Source: Aulostomus chinensis (Eukaryota > Chordata > Actinopteri > Syngnathiformes > Aulostomidae). From it: a stretch of 64,000 bases of DNA. A model generated the notes under the pieces. It did no database searches. It was not told the origin of the DNA and saw only the letters and a list, made by a program, of their open reading frames with translations. A program made the translations under genes and the position numbers. Shown piece after piece: positions 23,231 through 40,982 of this stretch (within the stretch, counting starts at the first letter, position 1; every line of letters begins with the position of its first letter). The stretch spans positions 21,390,509 to 21,454,508 of the forward strand of contig JBBMOA010000002.1 of NCBI GenBank assembly GCA_037954235.1. The letters run 5' to 3'.

Positions 23231-25895
23231 CAATTATCGAATTAAATAGAACAATAACTGTCCCCTACAAACTCTAGTTTACGGCAGTCAAAAAACAACG
23301 ACAGTTGTTGGAATACACAAAGGCCGTCTTGTCTCTTTTTAACGTTCCAGTTTTTGTAGCTAACGAATGACTAGCACACGCAACCAACCCTTCAGGAAAC
23401 GTCTGTGACCAGGAGCTTCCCGACCCACACAATCATTCTCAGACTCAACATTTCTATGTCGTCATGTTTAACTCATAACACGAAGACCTCAACAACGGAA
23501 CTATTAGCCTCTTTAGAACCTTTTTAAATACAGTCTAGTCACATGCTGCGTGGCACCAGATGCTATATTTTTAATTTCTGATATTTCAGACACTGCTTAA
23601 ATCACGGTCCGGCTTTCACGCGGACATTGAGGGGCTGCTGACGAATTGAGCAGTGGAGAAAAACAGGTTAAAAAACAGAAAAATAAACTCAGTTTGGCTA
23701 AGATAAGAATGTTACCGTAGGTCCACCATGCTTCCAGTCGCCTTCCTATTTCGCCTATGAACATTATACATTCACCTCTAGTGATAAATGGAACAGCACC
23801 AGAGGGATGGAAATGCAAAGGAACATTGAAAAATATAGTGGAATGTCAGGGATTTTTTTAATTAACCCCAACAGGCTCTTCCCACATGAGTAGTCATGTG
23901 ACACGTCACATGCTAAGACCATTAGTTTTGCGTCACAACATGCCTGTTGGTAACCAGTTATTTCCATTATAGATTAATCTTAAACTGTATTTTGTTGTCA
24001 CTACGCATAGGAAACTAATTTTAAAAAAAAACTTTTTAAAGCTAATGTTACAATTTTAGGTGTAAAACAAAGTTACACCATCAGCCAATATGTTTCCACA
24101 ACCCAATGCCTTTGTACTAACGCCTCAAAGAAATGTCCTTCCATTTTATGGCTACAGTTAGCAGACATACCCATAACATTTGTTTTCAAGGAGAGCTGGA
24201 GAAAAAATGGTACATAGTAGCTGCAACAACCTGTCAATATTCCAAGGAAGAGGTTTGGAGGTGCAGTTAAGAAAAAGCTGAAGAGCTGTAGTAGAAATTC
24301 CTTTATTTGTCTTAATTCCCTTATTTCCAACAAGCACCTATTTCTCTTATTCAAAAGTTTCTTGACTTTTTTTTAATATCTAATGAGAGTAAGTGAATTT
24401 GATATCAAATCGTGGGAAGATCAGACCTCCAGCATCAAGCAGGCCACCGGAGTTAACTTTCAGTTTTAGAGCCTTTAAAATGTGGCTGCTCCAGAGTTCC
24501 TCACCTTTAGCTTCACTGTCAGCAAAATAAAAGGCTGCAGGCACTTGAGATACAAACGAGTGAGGATCTTTGGATCAAGTCCTCCTTTTAATAAAATAGA
24601 TTTGCAAGTAAAATACACAAGCATTTTGTGTTAGCACTCAACCAATTTCGATAAACAGAATTATAAGCAGTTCTTTTGCTGTAACTGTACCTCTATATTG
24701 TGTTAGCTTCCAAACTATAACACCCATTTCAAATATTTGCATTATTGTATTACAGTTTCAGAAACCTAAAAGATCAGTCCTCATGTCTTAATTTTATTGG
24801 TTGTACTGTCATACATCTGTACTCATCTGCCACAGTTATTAAAATGTCATTCAAGCTGCTACTTAGCAATGCATTGCCAGTGGTACAAAAGGAAAACATC
24901 AACCCAAAGTGGAATGGCTACACGAGGCAGCAAAACATTCTTTCCTTGCACATGTTTAGTACATAAGCATCATCTAAGGGTGTTACAGTAGCAAGAGGGC
25001 CATAAAGGAAGCAGTCTAGAAGCTCTTATAAACTATAACAGGCATTAAAAAGGGTTTACTAAACAGCAAAGAAAACGAGAAAATAAAAATATTCAAAATT
25101 ACATTGTTCTCTTGCTGTAACTGACAGAATTATCTTCCTCAAAAGTTGCCCCTTTTTTCAGGGTCGAAATTTGATTTTTTTTTTTTGAGTGACAATTTGC
25201 CGTTCTTCTCGTTTTTGCCATAATGTACTGTTGCAACAACACAAACCCAATATCCAAGTTATCTCCAATTTGTCTTGAGAGCAGCTACTGTCCAAACTGA
25301 GATGTTCACAGGAGGATATTGAACATGAACTGAAATACAGTAAACAAGACAAACCCAGGCCACCGTCCGGGTGCTCTTTTATCTTCTTACAGGTTTAACC
25401 CAGTGACAGGACAGGTCATTTACCAACAAGTGTGTAAGAAGTAAAAACACACCTGAGACCATCAAAACACAGCTTAGGTCCACCACCAGACAAACAAAAC
25501 AAGGCGTAGGGAGCTTTCTAAGGAGCAGTAACTGATTGTTATGAACCCACCGTCTATTGTCATTTTCTTTTAGATGATTTTGTAATGTTGATGTAAAAAA
25601 AACAGTTACAAAACACCCAATGGCAACAATGAGAAGGTTTAAGATACCGCCATCAATTACAGCCAACCACAAAATCAGAAATGTTCTGAATTGCATTTTT
25701 TTGGTAGATAAATCCTTATCAAAATCTTTTAAGTCATCCAAGTTGATACATGATTAAAAATTCAAATCTTAAATTACAACAGTGATGTTTATTTTGGTAC
25801 AGGAGACAAGCGTTTGTAACCCTAAATGCCAAGAATTACATGTAGATGTGAAACTGGGTCTGTGTGTGTGTTTACAGGTTGGACCCTGGCATCCA
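23230..25895 (-). other. ctcf 3' flank and intergenic stretch
   Basis: AT-rich sequence downstream of the ctcf stop. On the minus strand an AATAAA (plus-strand TTTATT near 25787-25792) gives a short 3'UTR of about 110 bases; further sites would extend it. A 120-codon minus-strand open frame with hydrophobic stretches lies at 25379-25741. Nothing else is supported. Confidence 0.45.
25379..25741 (-). CDS. Hydrophobic 120-residue open frame, doubtful
   Basis: The frame starts MDDLKDFDKDLSTKK and then has two or three strongly hydrophobic stretches (around FLILWLAVIDGGILNLLIVAIG, PCFVCLVVDLSCVLMVSGVFLLL), so it could encode a small membrane protein. It lies just downstream of ctcf on the same strand, within or beyond its 3'UTR. 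The sequence is AT-rich, where hydrophobic chance frames are common. I recognise no family. Confidence 0.12.
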   Translation of the reverse strand: MDDLKDFDKDLSTKKMQFRTFLILWLAVIDGGILNLLIVAIGCFVTVFFTSTLQNHLKENDNRRWVHNNQLLLLRKLPTPCFVCLVVDLSCVLMVSGVFLLLTHLLVNDLSCHWVKPVRR

Positions 25896-31324
<5,429 letters not shown>

Positions 31325-32812
31325 GGCAAGGGGCCAAGCAGCTCTCTGAAATTTGACAAGAAAAAAGCTTTAATATGTGCACACTTTTGGTAGCAAATAA
31401 ATGTTGTGCAATGACACATCTTTTACATATAAGAAGAAACTGCCCATAATAAATCTCACATTTCAATGGAGGGCAGGTGTTAAGTTATATCTAGATTTGA
31501 GCTTAGTTGACACCAGTTTATTTGGCAACACACCGCTTTAAATACTGAAAATAATAATGTTTGTGTGTGTGTGTGTGTGTGTGGGGGGGGGGGGGGTAAG
31601 TGCAGACAGCACTCGAATATATTTAAGATCTCTTTCTCCCCATCTACATATTTAAGACATATCAAAGACAATGGCACTCTGTATGAAAAATGTGTGAGAC
31701 TGTAAGGCCTGAAACTCTGAATATCGAATTGAAGACTTAAGAAGGTTCCTGGGGACCCCTGGGGCTGGTTTACCTGCATAACGCCGTTTGTTGCTGGGCC
31801 TGCTTGCCTTGAGTTTACTCATTGGCAAAGTTGTGTAATGCTGTGAATACCCCCACTTCCACTGCTATCAGCGGTCGTGCTCGAGTTGCAGGAGTAATTT
31901 ACGAGGACCACATTTTTCAGTAGCTCGAAGTCAACTGGTTGGAGCACCCCCCCCCCCCGACACACAAACTAAACAAGCAACTTCAGTCACCAGTTGTCCA
32001 AATTGTTTAATGTTTTTTTTTTTACCATCTGGGGTTTCGGGTGATTTCTGGTGAAGTCAAAAATGAATGCGGTTTCAGCATGGCTCTACTAGAAGGAGTT
32101 CATTGAGAGCCGACTGCACACATAAAACATTAAATAGCAGCCCTGCACTCCAGAAGCGTTGTGCAACATTTATGGTTTAACGATATGTTGTTTGAGTGAG
32201 CTGAACGAGATTTGGCTATTTTGCACGATCGCCTGTGTCTTGGAGCGGAGTGACTGGTGATCGCTAGCATCTTCAAACGGATGAGATACTGAGCGTCTGT
32301 TTGCGATTACTAAGTTAACATGATATATTAAGATCAGTCATCAATCACCGCTAAACCGAGGCTATTTCGCCCTTGATTAAAAACGTTCAACGCATAAGGT
32401 AAATCCCACTGTTCTCGTTGCCTAATTCAACACGATTTGTCCAATGACAAAAACTAAAAACATGAACTTGTGTTTGTTGGTTAACTGGGAGGCGCGAGAA
32501 GGTCTGAAACAGGAAACAAAGGGCACGATAAGATGGACGACAGGCCTGTACAAACTTAAAACAGAAACACAAGCAAAGAGAACCATCCCGGCACAGTTGC
32601 AGCAAAATAGCAACCGAAAAGCACGAACACGGTCAGTTAAGACAGTGAGTTGCAGTTTAGAGACGGATTTAGTGAATTTTGGACAACGATAGAGGGAGAC
32701 AAACACCCCCCGCCAGCCGGTAACGTTAAGCCCTACCGTGACACCTAGAGGCCGGCGTCAGCTCCTACAAAAACGTTTCCGTGTTTGCTGGTTAAGTCCC
32801 CGATTCACTTAC
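31325..32812 (-). other. ctcf first intron
   Basis: This is the intron between the non-coding and first coding exon. It contains a (TG)n-(G)n tract at 31562-31596 and a poly(C) run at about 31948-31959. No exon is supported. Confidence 0.5.
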
Positions 32813-33030
32813 CCCGAGTGCTTCTTTTTCTCGTTATATTCTCTTGAGGGCCTGGCAGCAACGGGTTCGCACTTCTGTCCGCCGGAGAGGTCCGTACGAG
32901 CTGTGAGCTGCGCTGATAATATTCTCCCGCTCTGGAAGAGAGGGCCTCACATAAAATGGCGGCCCTAAAGCGCAAAAAAGCATGCGCAGATAGAGGGCCG
33001 GTGAGTGAAGGGGCGGGGACAAGCGTTGGC
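32813..33030 (-). promoter_or_regulatory. ctcf: ctcf promoter and 5' non-coding exon
   Basis: On the minus strand a GTAAGT donor (plus CTTAC at 32808-32812) ends an untranslated exon that begins within about 32813-32960. Just upstream (plus 33009-33018) lies GGGGCGGGG, a GC-box/Sp1-type site. The region is the most CpG-rich between ctcf and the next gene. The acceptor lies just before the coding exon, about 20 bases 5' of the ATG at 31324. Confidence 0.6.
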
Positions 33031-33199
33031 TGAGGCGCCAGTTTTGAATTCAGGCGTGGGCGTGTCGACTGAGAGGATGAGGAGGAGGATGATGGTGAGC
33101 TGCAGTATCGATTAGGTTTAATGATAATTAGTTGGCTGCTAAGTGTGTAAATTACGTCTCTCTGGACGGTATTTATAGGCACTATGAACATTCCGATTT

Positions 33200-34690
33200 T
33201 TTTATGAAGTAAAGTAGTTCATTACATAAACCACAAGAGGGCGGTATGATTTTTGGAGGTGTAAAAGGTGGGTCTCACTGAGTCGTGATTGCATCAAGTC
33301 TTTGATAATGTCGTATATGATAGTTAGACATTTACTGCATGCCACCCTCTCCTACTGCTGTAACCTCGGTATGCAGTATTGTAAAAGAAAAAAAATGTCA
33401 GTTTAATTAAATCATAGGCTACATTTATTCATTTTTTGGTTATATTGTACTGCAACTCTTTATTATTTAATGCAATTTCAACAGTGCTGGAAATTATTTC
33501 AATAACATAGTCATCCTACCAAACCGAGTTTGTACTCTTTTTCGCTGAGGTCCCTGAAGCTGTAGAGACAGTGAAAAAGAACCTAAAGAGATAACAATAA
33601 TATAAATATTCTAAATAGTTTTAGTCTTTCAAATTTATTGATTGCAAAATTGATTTCGTAATATTTTTATTGATAGTTTACACTGGACATAATGAGTAAT
33701 CAGATGCAGATACTTTCAGGCTGGTGATTGATAAATCTCAGTCTTATTATGTGTATCTAACACTCTATTTTAAGAATATTCCAATGCCATGTATATCTGT
33801 TCTGCCCCATGTATTATGTAGAAGTTAGTTAGATTATCAACATTTCAACATCTAATAACTACTTTTAATTGCACACCATGATTTTTTTCTATCCATGTGT
33901 AACTTTGAAAGTCTTGTTCATCTCACTTTAAAGATGTCAAAAACAAATCATAAGCAACACAAGACGAACACATCCTTGTGACTCAGAGCATCATTTCTGC
34001 TGCACCTGAGGAAATTTCTCATTCTTTATTAACACGTTTCATTTTATCATGAGAACGGTGACATGGCTTCCTGGAAAAGTTATTTCAGGGTTCTCCAGAC
34101 TGTTTCCCTTAAATTAGTCCACTGCCATTTAAATGGCACAGAAAGAAAGAAGATGATTGATTAATCAGACCAGTACAATTAATAAATGATGAGTTTTATT
34201 GAGTATTTACACTTTTTATATTCAAATGAGGAATTTGCTTTAGTCGTTGATATTCAGCAGGGAGCCATTCTTTCAAATTGTACTTGTGTCCTTGAAAGAA
34301 ATATTCCTGACGAGTATACACGAACACTCCTGCTCACAGATGTGTGTCCGTGGCTTCTTTGTTAGACTCACGGCTCATTGTTCTGGTGTCTAATTTTACC
34401 CAAAACACAGTTTTCTCTGGTAAAGAGAGTGTGCATTGACGTGTGTAAAAGTGAGACGTAGCTATTTAAAAAAAACGAAACAAAACAAAACAGCAAAAAA
34501 ACAATTATCGAGGCCGTTCATTCACTTTTTTTATTGACAAAGAAATCTTTCACTTACACTATTTCAGAGCATCTTTTTCCGCATGTAAAATAAATTATTA
34601 ATTTGTTACATAACCAGCAGAACATTTTGTTCATTTCAGTTATTTCCATTGTTGCCAATTCAAATATGTGTACTCGTCACTGGCTAGATT
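33200..34690. other. AT-rich intergenic region, no exons seen
   Basis: Between the ctcf promoter and the CARMIL-tail gene there is no open frame of note on either strand and no leucine-rich-repeat coding sequence. This matters because a full CARMIL gene would need its PH and LRR exons here. Confidence 0.6.
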
Positions 34691-34960
34691 TGAATGGATG
34701 AAATAAATGTCAGCATGGTCACCTCTCCCCCAGCCTTTTCTTATTTTATCAACATTTTTTTCTCACGGTTTTCCTTTTGGAGGGGAGGGGGCAGAGGAAG
34801 GCGAGGTTCTGTTGTCATATGTGTCAGTCTAGCCTGCCTGGCTCCTCCCACCTCAGCAGAGGCATTACATACTGCTGGTGCTTGTGCTCTTAGCAACGGT
34901 GCCTCAGCAACAGAGCCAAGGCAACAGAGCTCCACGGCAACAGCGTGCCGTGTCTCCCCA

Positions 34961-37900
34961 ATGGAGCTGCCATTGGGCGGACCAGCGCTCAGGCACTACA
35001 CCCAGAGCAGACCGAGACCTCACCGACAAAAACTGAACTATCGTCCCAGCAGACCACAGGTATTGTTATAGAGGATGGAAGAGATTTTTTAAAAAGCAGG
35101 CAAAGGTGATATGTGTGTGGAGAGAAAATGGGAGGGAGGGAGAGAGGGAGATGTAATAGGGTACAGAGGGGAGAGGCAGGGGGAAGGGAAGGATGGAGGG
35201 GGAGCTGTAAAAGATGCCTGGTCCCTGCTTGAATGAGGCAGTGCCATTGTACCGGTCACCAGCTGTTTGAAGAAACCACGAATGATGGATTTATATGACT
35301 GCGAGTGGTAGTTTGCTCCAAATTTGTTTTCTTGCTCTTACTGAAAAAAAGATAGTGGATCATTTTTTCATAAGACATCAAAATGAAACACGTCTTCATT
35401 TTCCACTGAGCTCATCGTATTGTCACATTTGGCTGTCGACACACAGTCACTCCCTTGGAGCCAATGGCCAGGGAGACAAAAATCAACCCTTTCCCCTGAC
35501 AGGATATCATGTAACAGCGACTTCTGCTGAATTTGTGTGCTGCAGCCATGCCTCTTGGCTTTTATTGCTGCTTGTGGGTACAGATGTTAATATGATCAGG
35601 ATGATTCAACTCTGTATAGCTGCAGTTTTGATATCATATTACCTACATTGGCAAAATGAGTTATCTTGCTCTCATTGCTCATGTAAAATCCTGTGACGCC
35701 CCCCCATTGTACGTTACTGAGCAACTGAATCCCAGGAGGCTGGTTTGGAGCCTGACTGAAACTAAAATACACCTATAGAGGCAGAAGAAGCACTAGTGCA
35801 AGTGTGTGTGGGTTTTGTAGGGGTCAGGATTACATAATTTAAAGATGCATATGGTGTATTCGGCTTTTTATCCTCAACTTGTTTCATCTTTGTGTTTTCT
35901 GTGTATGTTTGTTGGTAATTAGGAGACAATAATCGAGAGTGAAAATGAAGTCCTTGAGCTAATTGGTCGAGTGGATGAAGGAGTTGAAGAGTTCTTTACT
36001 AAGAAAGTACTTCCTGCTGATACTCTGTGAGTAACACCGGCTGCCTAATGAATCTCCTGATATTCAGCTAATCCAGATGCTGCTATTGTCACATATTAGT
36101 TTGATATATATGCTCCTTCACACAGGAAAAAGCAGGATGATGAGTCTATCACAGTGCACGAAGTGGTTCCCGCCAGCTCTGTCCCTTGTCCACCCCCAAC
36201 GAAAACTCTCAGGAGGAAGCTTGGTGATTTCTTTACTCTTAGAAAGAGACGAGGTCTGAAATCAGAGACCAGCCATGAGGGGCGACCCAAGAAGGCCTCC
36301 ATCGCTGATCTCATTCGCCCTCTCAGGGAGGTCGCCAGAGCTGACAAAGAGAAAGATAAGGACAGAGTCAAGGAACATGACAAGGAGAATGAAAAAGAGA
36401 AGGAGCATCCCAGTGCTGTTGCTGGAGAGTCGGTTGTTCAGGAAACACCCGTCTCTGGTGCTCCAACACTGAGGAGTGAAGCAGTGCCCCCCCGCCGTGC
36501 TCTCAGAGAGGGAAAGTCCCAGTCTCTTATTTTACTGTCTGGATCAGCAGCAACAGGGACTACCAATGCCAGGAAGGTGAGTGTGATTAATAATTTGAAT
36601 TTCTTTAGGTCATCTGATAAGTTTTAAAATAACTAATGTTATTGATTTCAGAAACAATTTGAAGGCCAGCATAGCTTCGAACAGAAACTCCATCTCATGT
36701 TACAGCGCATTGGAGTTTCCAAAGCTCAGCCAGGAGAGACACAGGTGTGTGATTGCTGATATTTAAATATCTCAGGTGGATATCAGTATGATGCATGATA
36801 ATATCGGCATGTCTTCCATATCATTTGGTCATTTTTGCAATATATCTGAATCAGCCTGATAAGTGATATTTACATCAGCCAGTCTTGCTTTTGTCTCTTC
36901 CTCTTTAATTATTGTCCAAGATGAGTACACCAAAATAAATATACAATTATGTTGTTTAAGTTTGTTAAAAAAAAACAAAAAAACACAGAAGGGGGGAATA
37001 TCATATAAACTTGTTTTCATACAGATAATATTTACATTAGTAAATATTGGCTATTGGTCAAAATTAGCTGGAAAATACTGGCATATCGGAATATTGGCAT
37101 CTCTGGATATTAGTATGTGTTCATCGCATTTGAGTCATCAAATAACTGTTTTATTCCTGTAGAACCCAGAGAGAGAGATGAAAAAGGCAGAATCAGAAGG
37201 TATGTTCTGTTTAATGGTTAATATGTGTTGATGGGATCTAGGAAGTTGAGGGATTCATGTCAAAACGAGGATCAGATAAGATGACTATTTATAATTATCA
37301 GAATGTGATAGAGATTAAAATAGCTTTACTATTCAGGTAAAATTTGATATAATTCTTCAAATTAGAATAGATTCTGATTCTGATTCTAATAAATTATCTT
37401 TGTGTCCCAGGCACCATCATTGATAGTAAAACTGAGCCACCCGCAACTTTCACAAAGCCTAGAACGATGTCTGCATCATCAGGTGAAACACACTGCTCCA
37501 CTCACGTGTGTGTGTGTGCATACGTGCGTGCGTGTGTGTGTGTGCGTGTGTTCATCTTAACATTTGCATATTTTATTTTCTTAGACACAAGGCATCAAAT
37601 TCGACCAAGTGTATCTGCACATGAGTCTGCTGGGAAACCTGCTTTGCTTCCAAAGCCCGTTATCAAGCCGGGTCCAGGCCCCACAACATCTGGCCGCAAC
37701 ACACCAGAGAACGAGCTCACCCAAATACAAGAGGGGGAGACAAACACATCCATCTCTCCTGCCCTCACTGCTATCACTACTCCCACTGTAGCGACAATCT
37801 CAAACTCAACCCCTGACTCAACCGATGTTGCTATCTCCCCTCCAAGTACTGCAACTCCCGTTGACTCAGATATTTGCAGTGACTCTGTTAACTCTACTGC

Positions 37901-39290
37901 AGCAGCTACAGCACCAACAAATATTACAGAGCCTGACAGCAAAGCTCCTGACCCTGAAGACAGCACTACTACGACTGAACTAACCACCTCCACCTTCCCT
38001 TCAACCCTCACAAGCACCACTACACCCACAGAGTCCCCTGCCCCTGTCTCTGTTACTTCCCCGTCTTCTGAGTCCATTAGCCTCTCTGTCACTTCCACCA
38101 CCACCACCACAACAACAACAACAACTGCGGCTTCCATTACCACCACGGAAACAGTTCCTGCTCCCGGCAAGGAAAGCTCGGTTTCCTCAACATCAACAGA
38201 TATGTCAGCTAAGTCGACATGGCAAGAGCCAAATAGTATTATTGAGGTTGATGCTGCTCCTTCTGCTGGTGGAGATGCAGTAGTTCCCACTAATGTAGAT
38301 ACAGTTTCTTCAGTCTCCACCAGAATATCAGATACACCATCAGAGTTGTCCACCCCTTCCATGTCCGTTCCGTGTGAAGAGCTCACTCCAGTCACCTCTG
38401 CTAGCTCTGCTACTGTTGTTCCACTAATCACAAAAACTTCCTCCATGCCTCCTAACTCAACTGAAACCATTACAACTCCAGTTTCAGATGATCCCCCCAT
38501 CACAAGTTCATCCACTCTTCACTCTGCTTCCCCTCGTCCCACTAGTACCACCTTGTCCACCTCCAGCCCAACATCCACTGACAGCATGTCAACTTTCTCC
38601 ATGACTCACCCAGCCATCCCTCTCCCCACTGATACCCCCACCCCCTTCACTTCCTCCAGTGAAACAAACCCTGTCGACTCCACCACCACCACCAACGCTA
38701 GGTTAGCGACTACAGCTGCAATTTGCTCCCCTCTCACCACTGACTCAGACTCACCCAACCCAAACAATACCAGCACTGCACTCACATCAGTTATCTCTAG
38801 CTTACTTGCTACTGATAATTCAAGTGCTATTTCACAGTGTTTGACCAGTCCAGCAGCTTCAAATAGTCCAGGCCAAGATGATGATTCACAGACACATCCT
38901 GAGGCAAGATCCTGCCCAGATCCCACAGGAAAAGGCACATGTAAGTTTAAAGTTTGTGTGTATATAATGTATTTTGTCTCTTTTTACGATACAAACCTTG
39001 CAATGATAGATATTTTTCTCCCAACAGCAAATGAAGAGATTCAGGTGGTCCAAAAGACCACGCAAGTGGAAAAAAATGAAAGCAAGACCTTCGTGGATGC
39101 CAGTAAAGAGAGTGAGATTTGCAGCGAGGAACCAGCTGTAGTCAAAAGTGGAGTAATGAAGGAAGAAGTGCAGGAAGAATGTGTTAAACTCGAAGAAGTC
39201 ACAACAGAAGTAGTTGAACCAGCATCAGGGAAAGAGGAAATGACTGAGAGTCAAGATCAAAAAGAAACAAAGTCAGTTGATGAAAAGTGA
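34961..39290 (+). CDS. CARMIL-family C-terminal tail gene (CARMIL2-like, lacks PH/LRR)
   Basis: CARMIL proteins bind actin capping protein through a CPI motif (LxHxTxxRPK-like). Exons: 34961..35059, 35923..36026, 36126..36576, 36652..36744, 37163..37199, 37411..37482, 37585..38940, 39028..39290. From ATG 34961 they sum to 2475 nt, 824 residues. The first exon encodes LRHYTQSRPRPHRQK, a CPI motif; the next encodes DEGVEEFFTKKVLP, a CARMIL hallmark. Then come LGDFFTLRKRRG, RPKKASIADLIRPLRE and LHLMLQRIGVSK. The large penultimate exon is a 450-residue Ser/Thr/Pro-rich, probably disordered stretch; the last exon is acidic. ATG 34961 has a fair context (CCCAATGG), but the frame is open upstream, so more 5' sequence is possible. 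No PH, LRR or homodimerisation exons fit between this gene and ctcf. Neighbours on human 16q22 favour CARMIL2. Confidence 0.75.
36776..37110. repeat. Possible DNA-transposon remnant in CARMIL-tail intron
   Basis: The intron carries repeated ATATCGG, AATATTGGC and ATACTGGCAT phrases (for example ATAATATCGGCATGTC, CATATCGGAATATTGGC), a style seen in dispersed fish repeats. No terminal repeat or duplication was found. Confidence 0.3.
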
Positions 39291-40740
39291 TGAGAGAAAT
39301 GAAGAAATGGCTAAATTTGGGACCAACTACTGTGACGGGAGCGGGAGAGGCCACAGTAAAGAGTAAATGATAAATGATCCATGGCATTTCCTACAGGGAC
39401 CACCGCACTACAGCAGCACACCACCCACGGTGGGCCACTGGACCAAAGAACTGAGATCCTCTTGGTGTGATGTAATCAACAAATCCAGCAGTGTCTTTGT
39501 CCTTTTTTAACTTATGTTTGAATTTTGCATTGCACGTATGATTATGTACCATAAGACAACTACTGTGGTTGAAGACACCATGTTTACAATAGATGGATAA
39601 CAGACATAGTTAAGACTATTAAATGGAATATTGAATTGACTCTGGTTTCTTTATCAGTCAATACAGTGTTACATTTGTTTTGATAAGAAAAGGATCATCA
39701 AGATGATAGAGTTTGTTCAGTTGTCATGGCAATAGCGCAGGTGTATTCAGAGACTGTATGCAACTTTAAAATGACCAGATTACAAGCCAGCAAACTGCAC
39801 CAATTGAGAGGTCAAGAGTGAACTTAAACATTCAAGGGTTCAAAGTATTCACAAAAGAGCTGTGTACATGAGTAAAGGGACATGTTACTAGATGTATTTC
39901 TTTCCTGAAGATATATCTTCGTAAGAACACAACAAAATCTCCATTTGTTGCATCTTTCAAGCATGAAAATAAGGACAAAAACAGTTATTTGACACAGTCA
40001 GAGGAATGAAGTCAGGTCATGCAAATACCATAGAATGTTTGACAACCACATGCTAAATAATACTTTTTAAAAATTCTACTGTGTAGCATTGAAGTTTTCA
40101 CTCATAATTGTATCTTAGAAGTGGTTTATGTTGCAGTATTTCAAAAAGGAAACATCCTAACAACCTTCAGGATTTAAAGTACAGGTTTGAATTGATATGT
40201 GCTGCCTTGAACCTTAATAATTGCTCTTTGCATGTGGTGCAGTTGTCAGCTGAGATTACAATAAAGGATACAAAGATTACAATAAAGGTTCTCCTGTCAG
40301 GATTTCCTGGGGAACTATTTTCATTAAAAAAAATCATAAATACACTTCAACTCTTATACTTGCGTATTTGCCTATGAAGCATTATTACTGATATTTTGGG
40401 ATATTTATGTTTGTATGGTGATCCAGTGGAAGGCTTTTTGGGAGAAGAAAGAGTAAACGATTGCCTATTAAAAACTTAGACATGTGTGCTGGATGACACA
40501 GTCATAGAAAACTATTGAATCTTTTATAGATATTTTATAGATAAGGACAATAAACAAATACAAAACTATTATCTTGTTACATATTGTACATAGTATCAAG
40601 CAGGATTCCTCTTCTTCTTTGTAAATTGTTGGCCTGTCCGCTGGTTTCAAATTAGAAAGATAACGTTATTAGCTACTTAAGAAAAAAAAACGATATCAAG
40701 AAAATATTTAACAGTTCCTGTAAATACATACAATTTCCAG
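39291..40740 (+). other. 3'UTR of CARMIL-tail gene and spacer to nudt21
   Basis: Non-coding, moderately AT-rich. Two closely spaced AATAAA signals near 40259-40285, in a short duplicated phrase (ACAATAAAGG), are the best poly(A) candidates. No coding exon is seen. Confidence 0.45.
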
Positions 40741-40748
40741 ACTGTAAC

Positions 40749-40937
40749 ATGGCGTTTTCATCATCCACACCACAAGGAGTCGCTGTCGGCCATAGTACCT
40801 TGAAAATTACACTAAACCCGGAAGCGGAGGACCGAGGGAAACGACGGCAGGGGAATTGTTGTGGACTGTCCACTGGAATCTTCCGAATTTGCGTCGCTAT
40901 TGTGATTATTCAACAATTCAAAGCAGCTCCCGACTGA
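40749..40937 (+). promoter_or_regulatory. nudt21: nudt21 5'UTR with 62-codon upstream ORF
   Basis: This CpG-containing stretch precedes the nudt21 start by about 45 bases. It holds an ATG in good context (AACATGGCG) that opens 62 codons and stops before the main ATG, so if transcribed it would be an upstream ORF. The predicted peptide (MAFSSSTPQGVAVG...) matches nothing I know. Confidence 0.35.
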
Positions 40938-40982
40938 GGCACATTTGCAAGAAGGTCCACTCTTACCGTGCAGACGTTAGAA

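Noticed and set aside
33200..34690. CARMIL PH/LRR exons hidden upstream of the tail gene
   Set aside because: Looked for leucine-rich-repeat coding sequence on both strands and found none; the region is AT-rich and full of stops.
37595..38515. 306-codon open frame on the minus strand
   Set aside because: It is the exact antisense of the Ser/Thr-rich CARMIL-tail exon; simple codon composition keeps the opposite strand open. No splice or start support.
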